Below are positions 52,187-60,412 of a stretch of 64,000 nucleotides of DNA, in pieces. The DNA comes from Exiguobacterium sp. Helios (GTDB taxonomy: Bacteria; Bacillota; Bacilli; Exiguobacteriales; Exiguobacteriaceae). A program made the position numbers and the translations under genes. The stretch's first letter is position 1, and each line of letters begins with the position of its first letter. Location: the NCBI RefSeq assembly GCF_014524545.1, contig NZ_CP053557.1, positions 769,501-833,500 of the forward strand, written 5' to 3'. The notes under the pieces are model-generated. The model was not told the origin of the DNA, searched no databases, and worked only from the letters and a program-made list of their open reading frames with translations.

Positions 52187-53056
52187 TTAAAAAGAATAGG
52201 AGTGTTCTTTATAGTTCCCGAAGACCGTATGAATTTCAGAAAACGTAACAAAAGCGTTTGATTCGACAGAGGACACAATTTCCTGGAGTTTGAGAATTTC
52301 ATTATTCTGGACGACGACATAGACCATCTTTTTCGTCCGTTTCGAATAACCGCCACGTGCATCAAGAATTGTTACGCCACGTCCGAGTTCTTTTGTGATT
52401 ACTTCATTGATTTCATCGGCTTTTTCACAAATGATGATACATTGTTTAGAAGCGGAGTAAAAACTATACACCGTCTGAAGTGCTTTCGCCCGAACGAAAC
52501 TCATGATTAACGCATACATGACATGCTTCAAATCAAATACGAACCAGACGAGTACATAGATGACTAAATCCTGCATTAAAAAAATACGGGGAAGCGGCCA
52601 ATTGTGAAAGCGGGCATAAAAGAATTTTCCGAGGATGTCGAGTCCGCCTGTCGAGGCGCCGCCAAAGAAAATTAAAGCCATCGCTAAACCAGAGACGAGG
52701 CCGGCAAAGATGGAAGCAACCAGTGGATCATTTAAGGATTCCGGAACGATTTGCGTCGGAATCCAATCAATTAAAAATGATGAAGCCAGGACGATGAGAC
52801 CGGATAAAAACATAAAACGTTTTCTCAAAAAACGAAATCCAAGTAAAAAAAGTGGAATGTTTAAGACAAGTTGTGTCAAACCAATTGGCGTGTGGAATAA
52901 TTCCTGAACAATAAGTGTGATTCCCATGATTCCGCCGGATCCGATATCGTTTGGCGACAAGAGAAGACTGATGTACAACGAGTACAGCAATGTCCCAATC
53001 AAGAGAAAACCGATTTTCTCTGTACGTTTTTTCTTTGCAGGCTGTTTAGTTTTCAT
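52187..53056 (-). CDS. yitT: YitT family membrane protein (DUF161-DUF2179)
   Basis: Five or six membrane helices (about 15-195) with the YitT motifs SPNDIGSGGIMGI and FGGASTGGLDILGK are followed by a cytoplasmic DUF2179 domain (about 205-285; GRGVTILDARGGYSKRTKKM). The family is widespread in Bacillota and of unknown function. The ATG at 53056 lacks a site at normal distance; GGAGGAG is 24 bases upstream and serves a ten-codon leader frame (53046-53078) that overlaps the start, so coupling is likely. Confidence 0.85.
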   Translation of the reverse strand: MKTKQPAKKKRTEKIGFLLIGTLLYSLYISLLLSPNDIGSGGIMGITLIVQELFHTPIGLTQLVLNIPLFLLGFRFLRKRFMFLSGLIVLASSFLIDWIPTQIVPESLNDPLVASIFAGLVSGLAMALIFFGGASTGGLDILGKFFYARFHNWPLPRIFLMQDLVIYVLVWFVFDLKHVMYALIMSFVRAKALQTVYSFYSASKQCIIICEKADEINEVITKELGRGVTILDARGGYSKRTKKMVYVVVQNNEILKLQEIVSSVESNAFVTFSEIHTVFGNYKEHSYSF

Positions 53057-53195
53057 TGTAAGTGATGAGAAATCTCATGCTCCTCCTCCATAAAGTATCT
53101 GCCTGCAAGAGTACGCTGATATGAAGATTAATTCAACCCCTGATTTGAAAAAAGAACAATAAAATCAGCTGGTTTTAAGAAAGGAGAGCATTTTT

Positions 53196-53804
53196 TTGAA
53201 AAAAATCATACTGTTCATTCTGTGTATCGGGATCGGGCTGTCGGCAGGTTCGTGGGTCGTCTGGAATCAGCAGCAGCCACCGGAAGAAGAAAGTTTTAAA
53301 GATGGTCATGTCATTGCACGTCATGTCGGGACATCAGTGTCCAATACCGCTGCGATTGAAGAATTGGTCAAGCAGTTGCCGTTTTCCGAAGTGCTGACCG
53401 GTGTAACAGTGGATGGTACGGCAGTCAAGCTGACATACAAACCTACCGAAAAAGAACAGGCGGACTGGACAGGAAGCAGCGGGAAGATGATCGAATCCGG
53501 CAAGGCCTCATTTTTGGAAAGTCGTTTATCCAAGTTGATCATGCATCATACGTTAGCACTTTTTTTGAGTGTATCTGATTTATCCGAACTTCAAATTCAT
53601 TATCGGGACTCATTTTCTGATGTCACGTTTGATATGGACAGACTACGTATTGAAGACTATACACCCCGGGATATTGAACGTGCCAGTTCTTCCGCAAACC
53701 GGTTTAATCGTGTCGTTGTCGAGGACTATGTACTCGTAGATTCCAGGCGGGCGGTATTCTTTGAAAAGTTCCAAGAATCGTTGCGGATCCTTCCTGGAAA
53801 GTAG
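53196..53804 (+). CDS. exported or membrane-anchored protein, possibly DUF4825-like
   Basis: One hydrophobic N-terminal segment (about 3-23) acts as signal or anchor. The remaining 180 residues form a soluble domain that includes RHVGTSVSNTAAIEELVKQLPF and KLTYKPTEKEQADW, which remind me of DUF4825 proteins; the match is not certain. AAAGGAG lies nine bases before a TTG start. Monocistronic, divergent from yitT. No catalytic motif seen. Confidence 0.6.
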   Translation: MKKIILFILCIGIGLSAGSWVVWNQQQPPEEESFKDGHVIARHVGTSVSNTAAIEELVKQLPFSEVLTGVTVDGTAVKLTYKPTEKEQADWTGSSGKMIESGKASFLESRLSKLIMHHTLALFLSVSDLSELQIHYRDSFSDVTFDMDRLRIEDYTPRDIERASSSANRFNRVVVEDYVLVDSRRAVFFEKFQESLRILPGK

Positions 53805-53904
53805 TTGTATTCACCAAGAAAAAGCACTTTTCACAAACTTGACACAATGGTATCGGTTACATCCTTTTCTTTTAATAAAACGCTAAATAGTGTCTATTCA
53901 TGAC

Positions 53905-53967
53905 TTGAACATCTTATAAGATGGAAGTATGATAATAAATGAACAGACATTGTGAAGTGTTGAACAA
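53905..53967 (+). promoter_or_regulatory. promoter of the formate/nitrite channel gene with two operators
   Basis: TTGAAC (53905-53910), 17-base spacer and TATGAT (53928-53933). The spacer holds the perfect palindrome CATCTTATAAGATG (53910-53923). TTGTGA-AGTGTT-GAACAA (53950-53967), around +10, resembles a Rex site (TTGTGA-N6-TCACAA) with two mismatches. Confidence 0.6.
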
Positions 53968-53987
53968 AAGAAAGCGGGGTTTCTACA

Positions 53988-54824
53988 ATGAATGAAGTAG
54001 AAGCATTAGAAGGATTACGGAAAAAAGCTGTCAAATCGACGCAAATGCTACGGATGCGTCCGCTCGAATATTTGGTTCGAGCGATGTTAGCAGGAGTATT
54101 CATTGGTTTTGCCATCATATTTACACTTAAAGCAATCAACGGTTTATATTTAAATGAATCACCGGTTACGACACTGGTCGGTGGGTTAACGTTTGGTGTC
54201 GCGCTTGTCTTGATCGTGTACGGGGGAGCAGAATTATTTACCGGAAATACGATGTATTTCACGACGTCGACAATGCGTGGTTTCACTTCGAAAATGGATA
54301 CGTTTAAAGTATGGACATTATGTTTCATCGGAAACGGTCTCGGTGGACTCGCTTTCGCTTTACTTTTCTCACAAACAGGGATTATTCAGGAACTTGGAAT
54401 GGAGAACTGGTTGTTTGCTGTTTCCGAGACGAAAATTCATCATACGACATGGGAGATCTTTACACGAGCCATTTTCTGTAACTGGATGGTCTGTCTAGCG
54501 ATTTTCATTCCGAAAAACATGAAAAATGAACTCGCACAAATCATGATGATGATGATTTTGGTCGCTGTATTCTTTGCATCCGGCTTTGACCATGTCATTG
54601 CCAACATGGCATTGTTCTCACTTGCTTTAGTCGTCCCGCATCCGGAAGCGATTTCCTTTGCCGGCGCGGTTCATAACCTGGTTCCGGCGTTGTTGGGAAA
54701 CATTATCGGTGGAGCACTGTTCATGGGAATGGTTTACACATGGCTCAATAAATCGAAGCTTGAAGTAGATCAATCGAACGAACAGGCCGCAACAATCAAT
54801 ATCGCTTCAAAACAAAAAGCGTAA
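53988..54824 (+). CDS. formate/nitrite transporter (FNT family)
   Basis: The 278-residue protein forms pentameric channels for formate, nitrite or hydrosulfide. Six membrane helices, the GAELFTGNTM motif, FCNWMVCLA in helix 5 and GFDHVIANM are all present. The substrate cannot be fixed from sequence; no pyruvate-formate lyase or nitrite reductase gene is adjacent. A Rex-like site at the promoter would fit formate export in fermentation. AAGCGGGG precedes the ATG. Confidence 0.88.
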   Translation: MNEVEALEGLRKKAVKSTQMLRMRPLEYLVRAMLAGVFIGFAIIFTLKAINGLYLNESPVTTLVGGLTFGVALVLIVYGGAELFTGNTMYFTTSTMRGFTSKMDTFKVWTLCFIGNGLGGLAFALLFSQTGIIQELGMENWLFAVSETKIHHTTWEIFTRAIFCNWMVCLAIFIPKNMKNELAQIMMMMILVAVFFASGFDHVIANMALFSLALVVPHPEAISFAGAVHNLVPALLGNIIGGALFMGMVYTWLNKSKLEVDQSNEQAATINIASKQKA

Positions 54825-54853
54825 AATGGTAAGTTCTATGCGTTGAAGAGCAA

Positions 54854-54896
54854 AAAAGAAGGATCCGATGAAAAAATCGGATCCTTCTTTTTTTGA
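54854..54896. terminator. bidirectional terminator after the FNT gene
   Basis: AAGAAGGATCCGAT pairs with ATCGGATCCTTCTT. Confidence 0.9.
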
Positions 54897-54918
54897 TGTC
54901 TGCCATTAGTGCCTGTTG

Positions 54919-55338
54919 TCATTCAAGGTGTTGAAAACGATCAACATCTGCGGCCAGTTCTTCATAAATAGCCTCGACGATTTGGGCATCATCAAACAGT
55001 CCTAAAATATTTTCGTCAGGTAAAGCATCGACCGGGGACGTGAAGTAAAGAACAGCGGTCAATAAAAGTTGCTCCTGTTCCGGTTGCATCTCGAAACGTT
55101 TGTTGTACAAAGCGCGTAACATGTCGAGCAACTGTTTGAGTTGGAAGTAAAGAACAAGTTCTGCTTCGCGTTCGACATCCGAGCCGTCCTCAGAGGCAAG
55201 GTCTGTCGTCAACCGGGCTAATCCGAGTTCTCCTTGGATTAATAAGTCTTCTTGTGCTTTCGCATTTCCGACAGCTGTTAATGCTTGTCGGTGGAAATAG
55301 GTATAAGCGGATTTAAAATCTCCTGGTGTAAATTCCAT
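54919..55338 (-). CDS. DUF1232 (YkvA-like) protein
   Basis: The C-terminal part contains LYFTSPVDALPDENILGLFDD, the DUF1232 hallmark (a P-x-D-x-x-P-D loop between hydrophobic segments). The N-terminal half (about 1-75) is helical and acidic. 139 residues; function of the family unknown. AAGGAG is eight bases before the ATG at 55338; an adjacent ATG at 55341 is also possible. Confidence 0.75.
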   Translation of the reverse strand: MEFTPGDFKSAYTYFHRQALTAVGNAKAQEDLLIQGELGLARLTTDLASEDGSDVEREAELVLYFQLKQLLDMLRALYNKRFEMQPEQEQLLLTAVLYFTSPVDALPDENILGLFDDAQIVEAIYEELAADVDRFQHLE

Positions 55339-55436
55339 CATCAACACTCCTTCTGTATCTCTAGTTTCGCCTTATTTCTTGCAAAATTGCAACTATTTCG
55401 TGAAAATAAGAGTAATAGTTGAAAGGGGATTACATA

Positions 55437-56660
55437 ATGCCGACTCAAGAACAATTAAAAAAGTATGCTGCACTTGCCGTACGTACAGGAATCAACCTGC
55501 AAGCCGGTCAACAGCTCGAAATTCGGGCGGGGATTGAAAATGCACCGTTAGTCCGTGAAATCACGCGTGTTGCTTATGAAGTGGGAGCTTCAAATGTCTA
55601 CGTTCAATGGTCAGATGACGAAATGACGAAAATCCGTTATTTTGATGCACCGGAAGATTCATTTGATGCGTTCCCGGAATGGTTAAAAGCCCGTTTTGAT
55701 CAATTGGCAGAGGAAAAAACAGCCTTCTTGTCCGTTGTCAGTGAAGATCCGGATTTATTGAACGGTGTGGAATCAAGTCGAATTGCACGAGCGAACAAAG
55801 CCGCTGGTGTTGCGTTGGCAAATTGGCGCAAGTTCGTCATGAGCGATAACGTCAGTTGGTGCGTCATTGCAGCGCCGTCAGATGCTTGGGCGGCAAAGGT
55901 ATTCCCAGACTCAGAAAACGCTGTAGAAGACCTATGGGATGCAATCTTGAAAGCGACACGTGTCGACCAGGACAATCCGGTCGTATCTTGGGAGAAACAT
56001 GATGCCAACTTGCGGACGAAAGCTACCTTCCTGACAGAAAAGAAATACAATAAGTTGCATTATTCAGCACCAGGTACAGAACTGACGATTGAATTGCCGG
56101 AGCGTCACGTCTGGCTCGGTGGAGGTGGACCGAATGCGGATGGCGTCGACTTCATCGCCAACCTGCCGACGGAAGAAGTCTTCACGTTACCGAAGAAAAC
56201 GGGCGTCAACGGTCATGTGTCAAGCACAAAACCACTCAGCTACAGCGGGAACCTGATTGATGAATTCACGTTATGGTTCGAAGACGGAAAAATCGTTAAA
56301 GCTGAAGCGAAACAGGGACAAGCAGCGCTTGACGAACTCATCTCATTGGATGAAGGTGCCCGTTATCTCGGAGAAGTGGCCCTCGTGCCTCATCACTCAC
56401 CGATTTCAGATTCCGGTATTTTGTTCTACAATACGTTGTTTGACGAGAATGCTTCATGTCACTTGGCGATTGGTCGCGCCTATTCCACTTGCCTTGAAAA
56501 TGGACCAGGTTTGTCGAACGAAGAATTAGCCGCACAAGGTGCGAACGATTCAATGACACATGTCGATTTCATGATTGGTTCAGGTCAGATGTCAATTGAC
56601 GGCGAATTGCCTGATGGTACACGCGAACCACTGATGCGTGACGGAAACTGGGCAATCTGA
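55437..56660 (+). CDS. M29 family aminopeptidase (AmpS/PepS type)
   Basis: The 407-residue cytoplasmic metallo-enzyme removes N-terminal residues from peptides. It matches the M29 family in length and in the conserved C-terminal metal segments: EVALVPHHSPI, HLAIGRAYS, NDSMTHVDFMIGS and the closing DGTREPLMRDGNW. AAAGGGG eight bases upstream selects the ATG at 55437. Monocistronic. Confidence 0.9.
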   Translation: MPTQEQLKKYAALAVRTGINLQAGQQLEIRAGIENAPLVREITRVAYEVGASNVYVQWSDDEMTKIRYFDAPEDSFDAFPEWLKARFDQLAEEKTAFLSVVSEDPDLLNGVESSRIARANKAAGVALANWRKFVMSDNVSWCVIAAPSDAWAAKVFPDSENAVEDLWDAILKATRVDQDNPVVSWEKHDANLRTKATFLTEKKYNKLHYSAPGTELTIELPERHVWLGGGGPNADGVDFIANLPTEEVFTLPKKTGVNGHVSSTKPLSYSGNLIDEFTLWFEDGKIVKAEAKQGQAALDELISLDEGARYLGEVALVPHHSPISDSGILFYNTLFDENASCHLAIGRAYSTCLENGPGLSNEELAAQGANDSMTHVDFMIGSGQMSIDGELPDGTREPLMRDGNWAI

Positions 56661-56681
56661 TAAAGGTTTTTGCGTATTGGA

Positions 56682-56738
56682 AAGAAAAAAGGGAGCCACC
56701 GGACATGATGAACATGTCGGGTGGCTCCCTTTTTTGAT
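56682..56738. terminator. bidirectional terminator between the aminopeptidase and murB
   Basis: A long stem AAAGGGAGCCACC-GACATG pairs with CATGTC-GGTGGCTCCCTTT; T tracts on both strands. Confidence 0.9.
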
Positions 56739-56757
56739 CTGATGTGCTTGAAAAGAA

Positions 56758-57672
56758 TTAAGCTTCTTCTCCGATGATTTTCACTTCAGGTTCAAGTAAG
56801 ATGCCGAACTTTTCTTGAACGGTTTCCTGCACGTGGCGAATAAGCGAAATGTAGTCAGTCGCTGTCGCGTCTTGGATGTTGACGATGAAACCGGCATGTT
56901 TTTGAGAAACTTCTGCACCACCGATGCGTGCACCCTGTAATCCGCTATCCTGAATTAATTTACCAGCGAAATATCCTTCCGGTCGTTTAAAGACACTCCC
57001 GCAAGAAGGGTATTCAAGTGGTTGTTTTGTCTCACGTTTATGTGTCAAATCATCCATCATTTCTTTGATCAGAGCAGGATCGCCTTCTGTTAGTGAAAAA
57101 CGTCCTTCTAAAATGATGTACTCTTTTTTCGAAAAACAGCTCGTCCGGTATCCGAGCTCAAGCTCTTCCTGTGAGATATTCAATAACTCGCCTTTACGTG
57201 TCAAGACGGTTGCGCTGTGGAGACAGTCTTTTACTTCTCCGCCATATGCTCCGGCATTCATGATCAGGGCTCCGCCAATCGTTCCGGGAATACCGCAGGC
57301 GAATTCAAGCCCGCTTAAAGCATGGTCGTAGGCGATACGTGAAGCCTGAATAATCGCAGCACCGCTTTGAGCAATCAGTTCGTGACCTTCAACCGAAATA
57401 TCCGTTAACTTTTCAAAAGATAAAACGATCCCACGGATACCCCCGTCACGGACGACGAGATTCGAGCCGTTTCCGAGCATCGTCAACGGGAGATCATTTT
57501 CGTACGCATACCGGACGGCGAAGGCAGTTTCTTCGTATGTCGACGGGATGAGGAAAAGATCTGCCAATCCACCCATCTTCGTATACGTATGGTTTTTTAA
57601 GGGTTCATTAATTAAAACAGCTTCTTTTGCAATACCTTCATATAATCCAGCTAACAATTGCTCAGTCATCAT
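56758..57672 (-). CDS. murB: UDP-N-acetylenolpyruvoylglucosamine reductase
   Basis: MurB makes UDP-N-acetylmuramate with FAD and NADPH. The 304-residue protein is the short type IIb form: FAD motifs NHTYTKMGGLADL, TMLGNGSNLVVRDGG and GIPGTIGGALIMNAGAYGG (split in loops), the catalytic serine in CGSVFKRP, and the glutamate in LEPEVKIIG near the C-terminus. AAGGA lies before a double ATG. It stands alone, away from a division cluster, as in several Bacillales. Confidence 0.95.
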   Translation of the reverse strand: MMTEQLLAGLYEGIAKEAVLINEPLKNHTYTKMGGLADLFLIPSTYEETAFAVRYAYENDLPLTMLGNGSNLVVRDGGIRGIVLSFEKLTDISVEGHELIAQSGAAIIQASRIAYDHALSGLEFACGIPGTIGGALIMNAGAYGGEVKDCLHSATVLTRKGELLNISQEELELGYRTSCFSKKEYIILEGRFSLTEGDPALIKEMMDDLTHKRETKQPLEYPSCGSVFKRPEGYFAGKLIQDSGLQGARIGGAEVSQKHAGFIVNIQDATATDYISLIRHVQETVQEKFGILLEPEVKIIGEEA

Positions 57673-57822
57673 GTCTCAGTCCTTTTTCATAAATTCCATT
57701 CAGCCAAAAAAACGCTCAAAATATATTTTACACTAATTCCGTGATTGATGTTTAGCATACTGTTCCCAAAATACAGAGTTGACAGATAAAAAGCAAGCTG
57801 TTCGGGAAGAATGTAATCGAAT

Positions 57823-57838
57823 CAACATGTATATGTTG
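57823..57838. promoter_or_regulatory. 16-bp palindrome in the murB/acetyltransferase intergenic region
   Basis: CAACAT-GTAT-ATGTTG lies 96 bases before the acetyltransferase start. A TTGACA at 57780 has no -10 partner. Confidence 0.35.
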
Positions 57839-57933
57839 TTTTCTTTTTATAAAAATGAACGGATTAGGAATGAATGAAAGTAAAAAAGGGATAAATAAAG
57901 AAAAGACTGTTATTCGGAAAGCGGGGGATTGAA

Positions 57934-58449
57934 ATGGAGAGTGAACGACTGGAAATGCGACCGTTTGTAGAAGAAGATTTTACTTTTTATAAAAGTCTTG
58001 TGCAAAATGAACAAGTCATGCGGTATATCAACGGCGGTGTCATGCTGGAAGAAGATGAGGCGCGAAATTGGTTCGAACGTCAATTCGATCGTTATGAGGA
58101 TGAACGGCAAACAGGTTTTTTACTGTTGATCAAAAAAGAGACGCATGAACCCGTGGGTTTTGCCGGATTAGTTTTACAACAAGTTGATGGAATCGATGAA
58201 TTAGAAGTCGGCTACTGGTTGACGCCCATTCATTGGAAAGTAGGGTATGGCAGGGAAGCGGCCAAACGATTAATGCGTGAAGCGTTCGAACGGGGACATG
58301 ATCGTCTGATTTCAATCATGCACCCAAAAAATCATTCTTCGCAAAATGTCGCTCGTGCGAATGGGTTACAATGGGAGAAAGATACGATTTTTAACGGAAT
58401 TCCAGTTGTCATTTATTCTTGCCGGTTATCCCGGCTGTTCAGAGGTTGA
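57934..58449 (+). CDS. GNAT acetyltransferase (RimJ/RimL type)
   Basis: The 171-residue protein starts ESERLEMRPFVEEDF, the usual opening of RimJ/RimL-like N-acetyltransferases, and keeps the acetyl-CoA strand ELEVGYWLTP and loop GYGREAAKRLM plus SQNVARANG. The acceptor is unknown. CGGGGG precedes the ATG. A second acetyltransferase gene follows 31 bases later, so the two are probably an operon. Confidence 0.83.
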   Translation: MESERLEMRPFVEEDFTFYKSLVQNEQVMRYINGGVMLEEDEARNWFERQFDRYEDERQTGFLLLIKKETHEPVGFAGLVLQQVDGIDELEVGYWLTPIHWKVGYGREAAKRLMREAFERGHDRLISIMHPKNHSSQNVARANGLQWEKDTIFNGIPVVIYSCRLSRLFRG

Positions 58450-58480
58450 TTTTTCAAAAGTACAGAGGAGCGGATCAGGT

Positions 58481-58948
58481 ATGTATCACACGAAGTGGAT
58501 GGCATTTGATGAGTTGGATGGTGCACGCTTATATCAATTATTAAAATTAAGAACGGATATATTTGTGGTAGAACAGAACTGTCCGTATCCAGAACTCGAT
58601 AACCGTGACCAAGAGGCGCTGCATGGTCTAGCGTACGACGGGGAACGCTTGATTGGCTGTCTGCGTATCTTACCGAGGAAGCCGTCGGGCGCAGTCGCAA
58701 TCGGCCGGGTGGCGGTACAAACCGATTACCGGTCAAACGGTGTAGCGAGAAGACTGCTGAATGAAGCGATTGCCCACATTCAAGGACAGGATGAAGCATT
58801 GATTGATCTTCAGGCTCAGGCACATTTAAAACAATTTTACAGTTCATTTGGTTTTAAGGAAATATCGGACGTATATTTGGAGGACGGAATTCCCCATCTG
58901 GACATGCAGATGAGCGTAAAGGAAGTTTCAAAAAGACTTCAGGAATAG
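58481..58948 (+). CDS. elaA: ElaA-type GNAT acetyltransferase
   Basis: The 155-residue protein matches ElaA: YQLLKLRTDIFVVEQNCPYPELD, DGERLIGCLRI, GRVAVQTDYR and the final FKEISDVYLEDGIPHLDM. ElaA proteins are cytoplasmic acetyltransferases of unknown acceptor. AGGAG precedes the ATG at 58481; the frame runs open upstream inside the previous gene. Probably co-transcribed with its neighbour. Confidence 0.87.
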   Translation: MYHTKWMAFDELDGARLYQLLKLRTDIFVVEQNCPYPELDNRDQEALHGLAYDGERLIGCLRILPRKPSGAVAIGRVAVQTDYRSNGVARRLLNEAIAHIQGQDEALIDLQAQAHLKQFYSSFGFKEISDVYLEDGIPHLDMQMSVKEVSKRLQE

Positions 58949-59004
58949 GACGGACGAACCGATGAAGAGAGCAGGAAGAACTTTGTCTGGAGGTGAGTCA
59001 GTCA

Positions 59005-59364
59005 TTGAAAAAAGTACTGGTCATTCTCGCGTTAAGTTTGATTGGCGTGTTGTCGTTTGCTGTCGGAATTTCCTACGCTGAACTTCAAAGCAGCCAGCGC
59101 AGTGCGGAAGAGCAGTTAGCGAAGATGTTGCAGGCACAACATGACATCGATAAAACGTCACTACTCGAAGTAAAGGCCTCTTTTTCAATTCAACATCGTC
59201 AAGTGATTAAAGTACGTCTGCGCGGTGAACCGGCCATCACTTATAAATTCATTCAGCCTAAACAACAGATTGAATACAGCGGTTCGATTGGAACCAGTGT
59301 CGAAAAAACCGGAAAACAGGATGAAGCATTCCGGAATTCACATCTTCAGGTCAGTAAAAAATGA
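59005..59364 (+). CDS. membrane-anchored protein of unknown function (119 aa)
   Basis: An N-terminal membrane helix (about 3-26) precedes a short helical stretch rich in Gln and Glu and a C-terminal beta-rich domain. No family recognised. GGAGGTGA (58990-58996) is 8 bases before the TTG at 59005; the in-frame GTG at 58993 lies inside that site and is rejected. It follows elaA by 56 bases. Confidence 0.6.
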   Translation: MKKVLVILALSLIGVLSFAVGISYAELQSSQRSAEEQLAKMLQAQHDIDKTSLLEVKASFSIQHRQVIKVRLRGEPAITYKFIQPKQQIEYSGSIGTSVEKTGKQDEAFRNSHLQVSKK

Positions 59365-59365
59365 A

Positions 59366-59412
59366 AATCTTGGTCGCTTCCTTTTCCGTAGAAGCCACCA
59401 AGATTTTTTTTG
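59366..59412 (+). terminator. terminator after the 119-aa gene
   Basis: AAATCTTGGT-GCTTC pairs with GAAGC-ACCAAGATTT; seven T follow. Confidence 0.9.
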
Positions 59413-59479
59413 AGCCTTTCAAGACGATTCAATATTGCGTACACTACGAAGAGAGACAACATGCAGGAGGACTAAAATT

Positions 59480-60412
59480 ATGAAAAGATTTGTTAAAAAC
59501 GAAGCAATCGCTCCAGCGATGACTGCTTTTCTTACACTTGAGAGTGAAACCTTTCAGACATACAATCAACTATTGACAGAACAAGAACGAAAAGCTTTGA
59601 ATTTTATCGGACGAGCCGTTGCGTTGCAATCAGATAAACACCTTACTTTAGCCCTTGAGACGAAACAACCGCTGATCGAGGTGGATCGCCTGTTGATAAA
59701 GTTGGCAGAAAGCGGTCAGGGAGCGTCACTCTTTCAACAATTACTTACGAATGGACTGGATTTGAATCAAATCATGACAGTGGAAGGCCACCGGTCGCTT
59801 GTCAGACAGCCGTTATCTTTCCCGGTAGGTCTATATACCGTCTATGATCACGTCTTGTTTCAACTTGCCGTCGATTCAGGTTTGTACCTCGATTACACAA
59901 CGGTTTTGCAACGGAGTGACCGTTTTCTTGAAACGGATGAAATCAACACACTGGATATCGTCTTATTGTTGACGCACGAACAAGCACTGGATGAACAGAG
60001 CCTTTCTCTGTTTAAACATCCGGCGACCGTCGGCTTGGTTGAACGTCTTCAACGAGCAAAGTTCGAAAGTGTCCGACCAATCATTGATAATACCCGTTAC
60101 GAAGTAGCATTTCAGTATGCCAAACATTTTCCGCTCTTTTATGCCATCGTCGGTCGCCAGACTGAACAATTTCCGAAAATGTTAGAGGATGTTTTGACGG
60201 AACCAAATCAGCAAGAAATCGTAAAAGATGCATTGTTGGCGTTCCATAATCATCAGCCGGGTCTTGCGGCAAGCATGGGAACGGACTATTACGAAAGTTT
60301 ATTTGTCATCGGCAGCCAATTAAAACAACAGGCAGGCATTGATTTTAAGGAACTCGACAATCAATATGTACTCGATGAATACGTGGACATCGTTCAGCGG
60401 TTACGTGACTAA
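59480..60412 (+). CDS. alpha-helical protein of unknown function (310 aa)
   Basis: The protein is soluble and almost wholly helical, rich in Leu, Gln and Thr, with short helix-loop-helix units of about 30-35 residues (for example HLTLALETKQPLIEVDRLL and SGLYLDYTTVLQRSD) that faintly recall ankyrin-like or other solenoid repeats. No catalytic motif seen. AGGAGG precedes the ATG at 59480. Its last 12 bases overlap the end of the convergent acetyltransferase gene. Confidence 0.65.
   Translation: MKRFVKNEAIAPAMTAFLTLESETFQTYNQLLTEQERKALNFIGRAVALQSDKHLTLALETKQPLIEVDRLLIKLAESGQGASLFQQLLTNGLDLNQIMTVEGHRSLVRQPLSFPVGLYTVYDHVLFQLAVDSGLYLDYTTVLQRSDRFLETDEINTLDIVLLLTHEQALDEQSLSLFKHPATVGLVERLQRAKFESVRPIIDNTRYEVAFQYAKHFPLFYAIVGRQTEQFPKMLEDVLTEPNQQEIVKDALLAFHNHQPGLAASMGTDYYESLFVIGSQLKQQAGIDFKELDNQYVLDEYVDIVQRLRD

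Noticed and set aside
57780-57810. TTGACA upstream of the acetyltransferase gene as a promoter
   Set aside because: No acceptable -10 hexamer at 16-18 bases.
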